From assembly GCA_031553765.1 (NCBI GenBank), contig JAVBKY010000001.1, positions 248,001-312,000 of the forward strand: a stretch of 64,000 nt of DNA, given 5' to 3'. Made by a program: the position numbers and the translations under genes. Shown one piece after another: positions 43,728 through 52,297 of the stretch. Each line of letters opens with the position of its first letter. Position 1 is the stretch's first letter. This DNA is from JAITMY01 sp031553765. Lineage in GTDB: Bacteria; Bacteroidota; Bacteroidia; Bacteroidales; UBA932. The notes beneath the pieces were generated by a model. The model saw only the letters and a program-made list of their open reading frames with translations, was not told the DNA's origin and searched no databases.

Positions 43728-43751
43728 CTTGTTAATTCACATGCTTGGAAT

Positions 43752-44072
43752 ATGAAGTTACGCATACGACTACCGCAAAATGAGAAGCTGAATCGCACGC
43801 TAAAAATACTGGGTAACAAGTATATACTAACTACCCTTATTTTTATAGTGTGGATCTCTTTTTTCGACGGCAACAGCCTGCTTGAGCGTGCTACCGTGGC
43901 CAACAAAACCTCAAAGATGGAGCGCGAGGCGATGTACTACGAAAAGATGGTAAAGGACAATAAGCAGCGCCTACAAGAGCTAAGAACCGACAACAACAAC
44001 CTTGAAAAATATGCCCGTGAGCAGTACCTCATGAAGCGTAATAATGAGGACATTTTTATTGTAGTAGAATAA
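43752..44072 (+). CDS. septum formation initiator (DivIC/FtsB family)
   Basis: A short bitopic membrane protein of the divisome, about 106 residues from ATG at 43752 (MKLRIRLPQ). A TM helix (about 25-44, KYILTTLIFIVWISFFDG) precedes a coiled coil rich in charged residues (KMVKDNKQRLQELRTDNNNL) and a YAREQYLMKRNNEDIFIV end, typical of DivIC. It is followed 9 bases later by an S41 peptidase gene, and ftsK lies after that, so the three probably form a unit. Confidence 0.8.
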   Translation: MKLRIRLPQNEKLNRTLKILGNKYILTTLIFIVWISFFDGNSLLERATVANKTSKMEREAMYYEKMVKDNKQRLQELRTDNNNLEKYAREQYLMKRNNEDIFIVVE

Positions 44073-44081
44073 AACAGCATA

Positions 44082-45680
44082 ATGAAAAAACTTTTTTCAC
44101 TTTCTCTTCTCATTGCCGCAGCAGTCACACTGCATGCGCAGTCGCTGCAGCAAATCAACGAATCTATGTTTAAGTTCGGAAGATTCATGTACTACCTCTC
44201 ATCATCGTACGTGGATACCGTAAACATAAATAAGCTAACGGAAGACGCCATCCTTAAGGTACTAAGCGAACTAGATCCGCACTCCAGCTACACCTCAGCC
44301 AAAGATGCAAAGGCCTCCAACGAATCGCTACAGGGCAAATTCGATGGCATAGGTATTGAGTTTAACATTATGAATGATACACTGCTGGTGGTATCGCCCA
44401 TTGCAGGAGGTCCCTCGCAAAAAGTGGGCATGCTGGCAGGCGACCGCATCGTGCAAGTTGATAACGAAAATATTGCAGGCGTAGGATTAAGCAACACCGA
44501 TGTGCAAAAGAAGCTACGCGGTCCAAAAGGCACGGTAGTAAACGTACGCGTACTACGTCGTGGCGAAAGCGAGCCGATTGACTTCAGCATTACCCGCGAT
44601 AAAATTCCTCTTTACAGCCTCGATGCCAAATTTTGGGCAGCACCCGGCATAGCCTACATGCGCTTGGGACGTTTTGCATTCACATCTCACGAAGAATTTG
44701 TAGAAGCACTAAAAGAGTTAGGCAAGAAGCCTGAAGGCATTATTCTCGACTTACGCAGCAATGCCGGAGGCTTATTCGACGCCTCCACCCTAATAGCCGA
44801 TGAATTCCTATCAAAAGGTGAGTTAATGGTATACACCGAAGGCCGTGCATTACCACGCATGGATGCTATAGCAACCGATACGCTCAACAAATTTGAAAAG
44901 GGAAAAATCATTATTTTGATTGATGAGAACTCCGCTTCTGCCAGCGAAATTTTAGCAGGTGCCATACAGGATTGGGATAGGGGTTTGATAGTAGGTCGTC
45001 GTTCATTTGGAAAAGGTCTGGTACAAAATCAGATGGAATTGCCGGACGGATCTTTGGTGCGTGTAACCGTAGCACGCTACCACACACCTACGGGTCGCAT
45101 GATACAACGCCCGTATGATAATGGCAAAATCGAAAATTACTACCGCGATTTTTACAAGCGATTTACTAATGGTGAGGCCTATAGCATTGACAGCATGAAA
45201 GCGCTCCCCGATTCGCTCATGTACTACACGCTCAAAAACAAGCGTAAAGTATACGGCGGAGGCGGCATTATGCCCGATGTATTTGTACCGCTCGATACAA
45301 GTAGCTTTACCACCTACCACGCCCAGCTGGTACGCAAAGGCATACTCAACCAATTTATTCTGCGGTACGTGGATAAGCAGCGTAATCAGCTGAAGCAATC
45401 GTACAAAACCTTTAAAGAGTTTAACGAGAAATTCGACGTAAGCGATGAGTTATTTAACGAACTTATCACCTATGCTGAGGAGCAAAAGTTAGCAAAAAAA
45501 GAAGAAGAAATAGCCAAAGCTCAGCACGAAATACGCATACAGATGAAGGGGCTTATAGCGCAAGACCTCTTTACCACCAGCGCCTACTACGAAGTGGTAT
45601 ATCCTGCCGTAGACAACGGGTATCAAAAGGCTGTAGAGATAATGAAAAATTGGAAAGACTACGAGAAGTTGCTGAAGTAA
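44082..45680 (+). CDS. S41 family C-terminal processing peptidase
   Basis: An exported protease of 532 residues: signal peptide (LIAAAVTLHAQ), N-terminal helical domain (KLTEDAILKVLSELDPHSSY), PDZ domain (AGGPSQKVGMLAGDRIVQVD) and the S41 catalytic core. The nucleophilic serine is in NSASASEILAGA (about 287) and the lysine in RRSFGKGLVQ (about 311), so it should be active. A C-terminal helical region follows. It is likely periplasmic. It starts 9 bases after the DivIC-like gene and ends 1 base before ftsK. Confidence 0.92.
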   Translation: MKKLFSLSLLIAAAVTLHAQSLQQINESMFKFGRFMYYLSSSYVDTVNINKLTEDAILKVLSELDPHSSYTSAKDAKASNESLQGKFDGIGIEFNIMNDTLLVVSPIAGGPSQKVGMLAGDRIVQVDNENIAGVGLSNTDVQKKLRGPKGTVVNVRVLRRGESEPIDFSITRDKIPLYSLDAKFWAAPGIAYMRLGRFAFTSHEEFVEALKELGKKPEGIILDLRSNAGGLFDASTLIADEFLSKGELMVYTEGRALPRMDAIATDTLNKFEKGKIIILIDENSASASEILAGAIQDWDRGLIVGRRSFGKGLVQNQMELPDGSLVRVTVARYHTPTGRMIQRPYDNGKIENYYRDFYKRFTNGEAYSIDSMKALPDSLMYYTLKNKRKVYGGGGIMPDVFVPLDTSSFTTYHAQLVRKGILNQFILRYVDKQRNQLKQSYKTFKEFNEKFDVSDELFNELITYAEEQKLAKKEEEIAKAQHEIRIQMKGLIAQDLFTTSAYYEVVYPAVDNGYQKAVEIMKNWKDYEKLLK

Positions 45681-45681
45681 T

Positions 45682-48093
45682 ATGGCCTCAACACAAAAAA
45701 TAACCAACAACAAATTACAGCTGAGCAGAAAGCAAAAATGGCGTTTAAGCGTAGGTATTGCACTACTTATACTATCGCTATATACGCTCACTTCTACCAT
45801 TTCATTCTTTATAAGTTGGGATGTTGATCATAGCTTTACCGGCGTGTCTACTATGGCTGGTGATGGGCTACAAGCTGCCAACTGGGGTGGCAAGTTGGGC
45901 AATCGCATAGCAAGTATTATAGTTACTCGCTGGTTTGGTATTAGCGGCATTCTGCTGCCAGTCATGGGAATTATATGCGCACTCAAGCTGCTTAAATGGG
46001 GCCGATTAAAAACCTTGCGCTTGTGCATTATTCTATTCGTGTCAATGCTGCTCATTTCGCTCACATGTGGCGTATTGAGCAACAACAATACCATGCTGGG
46101 TGCAGGCTTGGGCGGCGCACACGGCTACGCTGTAGGTCACATTTGGATGCTTTCAGTAGTAGGAAAATTCGGTAGCATCGCACTACTCATTGTTGCGTAC
46201 TTTCTACTCATCAGCTACATTATACCCACATTCTCGCTTAAAGCAAGATTGCTTACGCATCGTATTTTCAACGGCAAGGAAACGGTGGATAGCATTGAGC
46301 AAGTCGAGGTGGAAAATTCCGACGCAGAAATATCACTCGAAACTAATGATAACGAAGTTATTGAAGTAGCTGATACCGATGCTAACGACAACATTATTTT
46401 TGAGCCGGAGGAGGGAGGTATTACGCTTACTGTAGAGTCCCAAGAAGAAGAGGAAAAAAAGGCTGAGGAAGAAGAGGATGTGGAGGAGAATGAAGAAAAT
46501 ACTGACGAGGAAGACAGCGAAGTAGACTTTTCTGTGGAACCGGGTGAGGAAGGCGAAGAGGTAGATGTTGCCGCAAGCCTGCTCCCTTACGATCCCAAAG
46601 CCGACTTGTCACGCTACCGCTATCCCACTCCTAATTTGCTCAACGAATATTCAAAAACCTCCCAATCGGTATCAAGTGAGGAGTTGGAAGCCAACAAAAA
46701 TAAGATTGTACGCACGCTAGGACACTACAATATTGCCATTGCCGAAATTAAGGCTACTATTGGTCCCACCGTTACGCTGTACGAAATAGTTCCCGCGCCG
46801 GGTGTTCGTATCTCCAAAATTAAAGGCTTGGAAAACGATATAGCGTTGAGCCTCGCTGCACTCGGCATTCGCATTATCGCACCCATTCCCGGTAAGGGAA
46901 CCATAGGTATTGAAGTACCTAACCAAAATCCTGAAATTGTACCCATGCAGGCCATTATCAAGTCGGCAGAGTTTAACGACTCCAAGTTCGACCTACCTAT
47001 TGGCTTGGGAAAAACAATTACCAACAAGGCCTTTGTGATAGACCTTGCAAAAATGCCTCATCTGCTTATTGCCGGCGCTACGGGTCAAGGTAAATCCGTA
47101 GGATTGAATGCCGTGCTTACCTCGCTGCTGTACAAAATGCACCCCTCGCAGCTGAAGTTGGTGCTGGTAGACCCCAAGAAAGTAGAGCTGCCGCTGTACG
47201 GCAAAATAGAAAAGCACTTTCTCGCTAAGCTTCCCGATTCCGACGAGGCCATTATTACCGACAACCAAAAGGTAATTTACACACTCAACTCGTTGTGCAT
47301 TGAAATGGATAACCGCTACAACCTGCTTAAGGATGCGGCTGTGCGCAATATTAAAGAGTACAACCAAAAGTTTATCGACCGCAAGCTCAACCCCGAAAAA
47401 GGACACCGCTACCTACCCTACATCGTGCTGGTAATTGATGAGTTTGCCGACCTGATTATGACCGCGGGACGTGAGGTGGAAACACCTATCGCTCGTCTTG
47501 CACAGCTGGCGCGCGCCATTGGCATTCACTTGGTAATTGCTACGCAGCGTCCCACAACCAACGTTATTACGGGTCTAATAAAAGCAAACTTCCCGGCACG
47601 CATAGCTTTCCGTGTAACCAGCATGATTGATTCGCGTACCATACTCGACACCACCGGAGCCCAACACCTTATTGGTAAGGGCGACATGCTGGTATCGACA
47701 GGAAGCGACATTACCCGCGTACAGTGTGCATTTGTGGACACACCCGAAGTGGAGAAAATCGTAGAGTTCATCAACAAGCAGCAAGGCTACCCCTCTGCAT
47801 TTCCGCTACCCGAATACGTGCCTGAGAATGCTGATGGCAGTGCTGTGCCCGACGTTGACCTCAGCCGTCGCGACAACATGTTTGAACAAGCCGCGCGCCT
47901 GATTGTGGAAACACAGCAAGGTTCCACATCGCTCATACAACGTAAGTTCAACTTGGGCTACAATCGCGCAGGTCGCATTATGGATCAGATGGAAGCAGCA
48001 GGTATAGTAGGCCCTCCCGAGGGAAGCAAGCCGCGTCAGGTGCGCATACCCGATACCATGGCGCTGGAGCAAGTGTTGAGCCAACTACGATAA
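45682..48093 (+). CDS. ftsK: DNA translocase FtsK
   Basis: Membrane-bound DNA pump that clears chromosomal DNA from the septum. The 803-residue protein has four TM helices in the first 180 residues and an acidic linker (residues about 210-300, many Glu). A RecA-like motor follows with Walker A GATGQGKS (about 463-470), Walker B VLVIDEFADL and an RPTTNVITG segment. The C-terminal gamma winged-helix domain is FNLGYNRAGRIMDQMEAAGI. The linker is shorter than in E. coli. It lies directly after the S41 peptidase gene. Confidence 0.95.
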   Translation: MASTQKITNNKLQLSRKQKWRLSVGIALLILSLYTLTSTISFFISWDVDHSFTGVSTMAGDGLQAANWGGKLGNRIASIIVTRWFGISGILLPVMGIICALKLLKWGRLKTLRLCIILFVSMLLISLTCGVLSNNNTMLGAGLGGAHGYAVGHIWMLSVVGKFGSIALLIVAYFLLISYIIPTFSLKARLLTHRIFNGKETVDSIEQVEVENSDAEISLETNDNEVIEVADTDANDNIIFEPEEGGITLTVESQEEEEKKAEEEEDVEENEENTDEEDSEVDFSVEPGEEGEEVDVAASLLPYDPKADLSRYRYPTPNLLNEYSKTSQSVSSEELEANKNKIVRTLGHYNIAIAEIKATIGPTVTLYEIVPAPGVRISKIKGLENDIALSLAALGIRIIAPIPGKGTIGIEVPNQNPEIVPMQAIIKSAEFNDSKFDLPIGLGKTITNKAFVIDLAKMPHLLIAGATGQGKSVGLNAVLTSLLYKMHPSQLKLVLVDPKKVELPLYGKIEKHFLAKLPDSDEAIITDNQKVIYTLNSLCIEMDNRYNLLKDAAVRNIKEYNQKFIDRKLNPEKGHRYLPYIVLVIDEFADLIMTAGREVETPIARLAQLARAIGIHLVIATQRPTTNVITGLIKANFPARIAFRVTSMIDSRTILDTTGAQHLIGKGDMLVSTGSDITRVQCAFVDTPEVEKIVEFINKQQGYPSAFPLPEYVPENADGSAVPDVDLSRRDNMFEQAARLIVETQQGSTSLIQRKFNLGYNRAGRIMDQMEAAGIVGPPEGSKPRQVRIPDTMALEQVLSQLR

Positions 48094-48177
48094 TTTTGAT
48101 ATGTGATACTCGACATGCGATTGATGTATTTTCTCATGTCAGGTGTCGCACATCGAGCAATCACAACAGAATATGTT

Positions 48178-48816
48178 ATGAAAAAAATTTTCCTTACCCT
48201 TATAACCATTATACCCGCATTGGGTTTTGCTCAGCAGGATGCCAAAAGCATACTCGAAAAGTTTTCGGCACAAATGCAGAAAGCCAAAAATGTGGCCATC
48301 AGCTTTGAGTACGTATACGAAAATTCTACCGACCAAGCTAAGGAAAGAGAAAAAGGAGAGCTGCTGGTAAAAGATAACATGTACCGCTTGGATTGGGACG
48401 CGAGTACCATTTACTTTAACGGAGAGGTACGCTGGACCTATATAAAAAGTGCCAACGAGGTAACCATTACCCTCCCCAATCCTATTGAAGACGGCATTTT
48501 TGCCAACCCCTCAGCATTGTTTTCTATTAATGAAAAAGATTACAAGTATAAAATGAGAGGAGAGAAAGCGTTGGATGGAAAACCAATAGTGGAAGTAGAT
48601 TTATTTCCTAAGGATAACAAGGCAGATTACACTAATATTAACCTGCGTTTAGATAAAGCCACGCTACAACCCTTGAGCATTATCTACTATGACAAAAGCG
48701 GTGGAAGCGTGTATATTGCGGTAAAACGATTCGATACCTCAGTAAAAACTACTCTTACCGACTTCACGTTCGACATCAAAAAGCACCCAAATGTTGAGGT
48801 GGTGGATATGCGATAA
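48178..48816 (+). CDS. LolA-like outer membrane lipoprotein carrier
   Basis: A periplasmic chaperone-like protein of 212 residues. I chose ATG at 48178 (MKKIFLTLITIIPALGFAQQ) because it gives a clean signal peptide; the frame extends to 48103 through a repeat-like sequence. LolA family segments are AKSILEKFSAQMQKAKNVAI, GELLVKDNMYRLDWDAS, YFNGEVRWTY and a C-terminal FDIKKHPNVEVVDMR. It lies about 85 bases after ftsK, as in many bacteria where ftsK and lolA are adjacent. Confidence 0.88.
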   Translation: MKKIFLTLITIIPALGFAQQDAKSILEKFSAQMQKAKNVAISFEYVYENSTDQAKEREKGELLVKDNMYRLDWDASTIYFNGEVRWTYIKSANEVTITLPNPIEDGIFANPSALFSINEKDYKYKMRGEKALDGKPIVEVDLFPKDNKADYTNINLRLDKATLQPLSIIYYDKSGGSVYIAVKRFDTSVKTTLTDFTFDIKKHPNVEVVDMR

Positions 48817-48825
48817 GAAAACTTT

Positions 48826-49719
48826 CTAACGCTCAAACTCCGCCTCCTGCTTAGCGTTTCCAAAGAACCACTCATAGTCCATAGCAAAGCGTAGGGTAAC
48901 GCCAAAGGACATGATACGTACCTTATCAACAACAGCTGTAACCGAGTTAAGTTTCGGCATAGTACCGCTCTGATACCCTAGCAAGGGCTGCTTGGTATCA
49001 GCTGAGATATTCGTGAACCCATAGTTAAAATATAAACCTGAGTATAACTTACACCCCTGAGTCACACTCCACTCAGCACCTACCTCCAACGCCAATGACA
49101 AGTACGCTTTCAAGTCTAGGTTGCCACTTGAATTCAGCGTAGCGTAAGTCGAAAATCCATTTTCAGGTTCATTTGAGTGAACTTGCTGTGAATATTCACT
49201 GTAGCCGGTAGTGACCGCATTCCTAATAGAGCCGCTATGGCTGCTCGAAATAGGAAGCCCCAACCTTAAACCTGCTGCACCATACAAGAAGTGCTCCCCA
49301 ATCTCGTACCTTCCACGTAACATAAGAGGAATATTCATATACACAACACGGTGAGTCTCCTCAAAGTTTTCTCCACGCGTTCTATAAAGAAAGTCGTAAC
49401 CTGCCTGTGGATAAGTAGGTGTTATGCTATAGGTGTAGTCAATACCATCCGAAGATGCGCTTGCTCCCGAAAACTCAAATTCGAGCCCTGTTACCATAGC
49501 CCAATTGTAGTGAAAATTGTAGGAATATCCAAGCCCCACATAGCCACCAAGACCGTTATCACGACTTCCTTGCGAGAAATCGTAACGCAGCGTGGACAGA
49601 CCAAAGCCTCCACCAACCGATACCTCATGGTAGAAATTTTGAGCCGTCAACATGTGAGCAGCAAGTAGCAATATGGTTAGAAAAAATACCCTCCTCATCT
49701 TATATATCAAACTCTTCAT
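48826..49719 (-). CDS. outer membrane beta-barrel protein
   Basis: A 297-residue exported protein with signal peptide (VFFLTILLLAAHMLTAQ) and alternating amphipathic strands ending in aromatic residues (GGGFGLSTLRYDF, GYVGLGYSYNFHYNWAMVTGLEFEFSG, VYMNIPLMLRGRYEIG, YSGLYFNYGF). The pattern is that of a PorT/OmpW-like small barrel. Its ATG (49719) overlaps the TGA of the LRR gene by one base (TGATG on the minus strand), so translation should be coupled. Function unknown. Confidence 0.82.
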   Translation of the reverse strand: MKSLIYKMRRVFFLTILLLAAHMLTAQNFYHEVSVGGGFGLSTLRYDFSQGSRDNGLGGYVGLGYSYNFHYNWAMVTGLEFEFSGASASSDGIDYTYSITPTYPQAGYDFLYRTRGENFEETHRVVYMNIPLMLRGRYEIGEHFLYGAAGLRLGLPISSSHSGSIRNAVTTGYSEYSQQVHSNEPENGFSTYATLNSSGNLDLKAYLSLALEVGAEWSVTQGCKLYSGLYFNYGFTNISADTKQPLLGYQSGTMPKLNSVTAVVDKVRIMSFGVTLRFAMDYEWFFGNAKQEAEFER

Positions 49720-51773
49720 CACTTTTTCACTACTATAGCACCTTCCCCGTTGGCACGCACCACGTAAGTGCCGCTTGCCATACGCGAAATATCAATGCCG
49801 GTTATGGCCCCACTAGCTGCAAAAGTAGATAGCAATTCTCCCCCTATTGAGAATACTTCAATAGGTGTATTTACTTCCTTATTCGTTTTCACCGTAAGCA
49901 AACCCGTATTGTTGGGGTTAGGATATACGCTCAGCGAGCGTACAGCAGCAGGCATAGTAACAGGACATACCTTCACCTTATACCCATTGTTACCCACAAT
50001 AGTTACCTGCGCACTATAGCTCATGCCAGCAACAAGTCCTCCACTAACATAAAGTACACCACGCGTCTCACCACTCAGCAGTGCACCATTTGCATACCAC
50101 TCGTAACCATTAGGTTCAAACCTATATCCACCGTTAACATTCGCATTATTCACCACCTCCAGCGTTGTCTCAAATGCCTTGTAAAGCATATCACTACTAA
50201 ATGGTGAAACTATTTGAATCGTATATATAGTAACTCCTTCGCTACTGCCTACCTGTACCAGCAACGTACGATTGGTGCCGGCTGCTGCCGCCAAAATCAG
50301 CGTATCTGCGCTGTTTATGTAGGTAGTACCTCCGTTACTAAATGTAATACTATTACCTGTAGCAACAGTAAATGAAAAAAGAACAGATGTATTCCCGCAG
50401 GGCATATTTACGGTATAATCAAGAACTCCGGAATCAAACCCGGGTAACAACTCTCCTGCACTAATAGTAAGAGTTGCTAATTCGGGTAAGTACGGCCCCG
50501 GACCCGCCCTAAAAGATCGTATAGCAATGGCAGTATCTCCCGGGGAAGTAGAAATGGCGCCGTTATTCATCTCCACACAGTAAAAACCACTTTTATAAAA
50601 AATTATACGCGCACCCGAAATATGGTAGTTAACGCCCTCGGTAGCTGCTATACCATTACGGGTAACCCTGTAAACCGTGCGACTACTACCATTTAATATG
50701 CTATCGGGTGTAATAACCAGCCACTCATCAAGGTCAACACTGGTGGTATCTAAATACTGATTACCAAAGTCTGTGATGGCAATATTCTTTTGAGAAAGTG
50801 TATACATAGCAGACAGTGGCACACGATTATCAAAAATGTATAGGTTAGTCAACTGCGTATTTCTATCCAAGTTCATGTTGGCAATGCTATTTCCGTGACA
50901 GTTGAGCACGTGCAGATCAGGACAGGAATCCACATTCAACGCATCAAGCATATTGCCGTAGCAAAGTAGCGATGTCAACTTCTTATTAGCGCTCAAATCT
51001 AAACTGCCAAGCGGATTTTCGAAGCATTGTAAGGAGGTCAACTCCTTATTCTCTCTCAAATCCAGCGAACTTAAACCATTGTGGTAGCAACGCATATCCC
51101 TTAACTTTGTATTACTGCGTACATCCAGCGAGGTTAAGCTATTAAGTTCACAGTACAACACCTCCAGCTGCGGGTTACGACTCACATCCAGCGTAGTTAA
51201 CTTATTATTGAAGCACTCTAATTTTTGTAAATCCGAATTATTGGTTACATCCAATGAATCAAGCATGTTGGCGTCACATTCCAAGATTTGGAGATTGGTA
51301 TTGACGTTAACATCTAAAGTAGCTAAAGAATTGGTAAAACACAGCAAATTAACTAGTTGCAAGTTATTACTAACATCAAGTTGGGTAAGTTGATTACGTG
51401 AACAAGATAAATCAGTAAGTGCTGTAGCACGACTCACATCAAGCGAATAGACCTCCTTAAAAACGAGGTCTAAATAGGAAAAACGACATGTGCTACTATG
51501 CGCAACAATAGTAACGTTATAGGTATTAAAATCACCATAGTCATGCACCAACATCTGCGGATAGCTAATGCCCTCTCCGGTGGGCGAATCAGAAGATCCA
51601 TCGCCCCAATATACCGTAAATGATCTATCTTGTTGAGCAGTTTCCACAAAAAAGTACTTATTACCAATAGCACCTTTCCATGTAAATGCAATGGTATCAC
51701 ACACGCCCTGCCCAAACAGGTGCACAGAAGAACACAAAAGTGTTAATATGAGGGAGAGAGAAAAACGCTTCAT
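49719..51773 (-). CDS. leucine-rich repeat T9SS-secreted protein
   Basis: A secreted or surface protein of 684 residues from ATG at 51773 (MKRFSLSLILTLLCSSVHLFG). A PKD-like N-terminal segment (FTVYWGDGSSDSP) is followed by ten 21-residue leucine-rich repeats (LDVSxNxxLxxLxCxxNxLT). Nine of the ten carry a cysteine at the same site. Then come a cadherin-like beta sandwich (ATLTISAGELLPGF) and a type IX sorting domain (LSVYPNPNNTGLLTVKTN to the C-terminal VVKK). The LRR block probably binds a protein or glycan. It is translationally coupled to the barrel gene downstream. Confidence 0.9.
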   Translation of the reverse strand: MKRFSLSLILTLLCSSVHLFGQGVCDTIAFTWKGAIGNKYFFVETAQQDRSFTVYWGDGSSDSPTGEGISYPQMLVHDYGDFNTYNVTIVAHSSTCRFSYLDLVFKEVYSLDVSRATALTDLSCSRNQLTQLDVSNNLQLVNLLCFTNSLATLDVNVNTNLQILECDANMLDSLDVTNNSDLQKLECFNNKLTTLDVSRNPQLEVLYCELNSLTSLDVRSNTKLRDMRCYHNGLSSLDLRENKELTSLQCFENPLGSLDLSANKKLTSLLCYGNMLDALNVDSCPDLHVLNCHGNSIANMNLDRNTQLTNLYIFDNRVPLSAMYTLSQKNIAITDFGNQYLDTTSVDLDEWLVITPDSILNGSSRTVYRVTRNGIAATEGVNYHISGARIIFYKSGFYCVEMNNGAISTSPGDTAIAIRSFRAGPGPYLPELATLTISAGELLPGFDSGVLDYTVNMPCGNTSVLFSFTVATGNSITFSNGGTTYINSADTLILAAAAGTNRTLLVQVGSSEGVTIYTIQIVSPFSSDMLYKAFETTLEVVNNANVNGGYRFEPNGYEWYANGALLSGETRGVLYVSGGLVAGMSYSAQVTIVGNNGYKVKVCPVTMPAAVRSLSVYPNPNNTGLLTVKTNKEVNTPIEVFSIGGELLSTFAASGAITGIDISRMASGTYVVRANGEGAIVVKK

Positions 51774-51932
51774 GCAAAATGACAACAATCGTCTTATAAT
51801 CTGCAAATATACTGATTTCTAGCCAAATTTATTGCTTTTTAACAGAGTATTTATAAAAAAAATAAACGTTGTGCAAAATAAGCACGCTGTCATTTTCTTA
51901 TATTCTTCTGAAGGAAAGGGGGAAAGGAAACT

Positions 51933-52226
51933 CTAAACGGAAAAATACAACACCGCTACAGTCAGCGCCCAAACAATAGTTGCAAAGAGCGTGCCGTGCG
52001 CTACGGAGTCCTTATCAAAGGAGATGGCAACAAAAAATACCACAAGATTAGGTAGCACACACAAGCTGGCAACCTTACTCAGCACCTCGTGCGATACCAA
52101 AAATTGTATATACTGCCACGGAGAGAACATACGATACTGCATGTAGTAAGCTATAAAAAAAAAGATAACGGGAACAACTAAACCTAACGAGGTGCCCATC
52201 ATTCGCTGCTTTGTACGTAGTATCAT
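51933..52226 (-). CDS. small inner membrane protein, unknown function
   Basis: A 97-residue protein with a basic N-terminus (MILRTKQRMM) and three hydrophobic segments (about 13-28, 54-68 and 77-96). Family not recognised. It is divergent from the ClC gene and its start lies within 75 bases of the ClC ATG, so the two promoters share a short region. A role cannot be given. Confidence 0.6.
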   Translation of the reverse strand: MILRTKQRMMGTSLGLVVPVIFFFIAYYMQYRMFSPWQYIQFLVSHEVLSKVASLCVLPNLVVFFVAISFDKDSVAHGTLFATIVWALTVAVLYFSV

Positions 52227-52265
52227 TATTGATAGTTTTTCATTTCAAAGATACTTCTTTTTTTC

Positions 52266-52273
52266 TATCTTTG
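52266..52273 (+). promoter_or_regulatory. -7 element of the ClC channel gene
   Basis: TATCTTTG lies 24 bases before the chosen ATG at 52298. A -33 box is not obvious. The box supports the internal ATG over the longer frame from 52211. Confidence 0.5.
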
Positions 52274-52297
52274 CTTTCTTTGTCTCTCAAAAACCAC

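Noticed and set aside
52211..52297. N-terminal extension of the ClC protein
   Set aside because: The -7 box TATCTTTG (52266-52273) lies inside it, and MTTQLLVRYF at 52298 is a better start.
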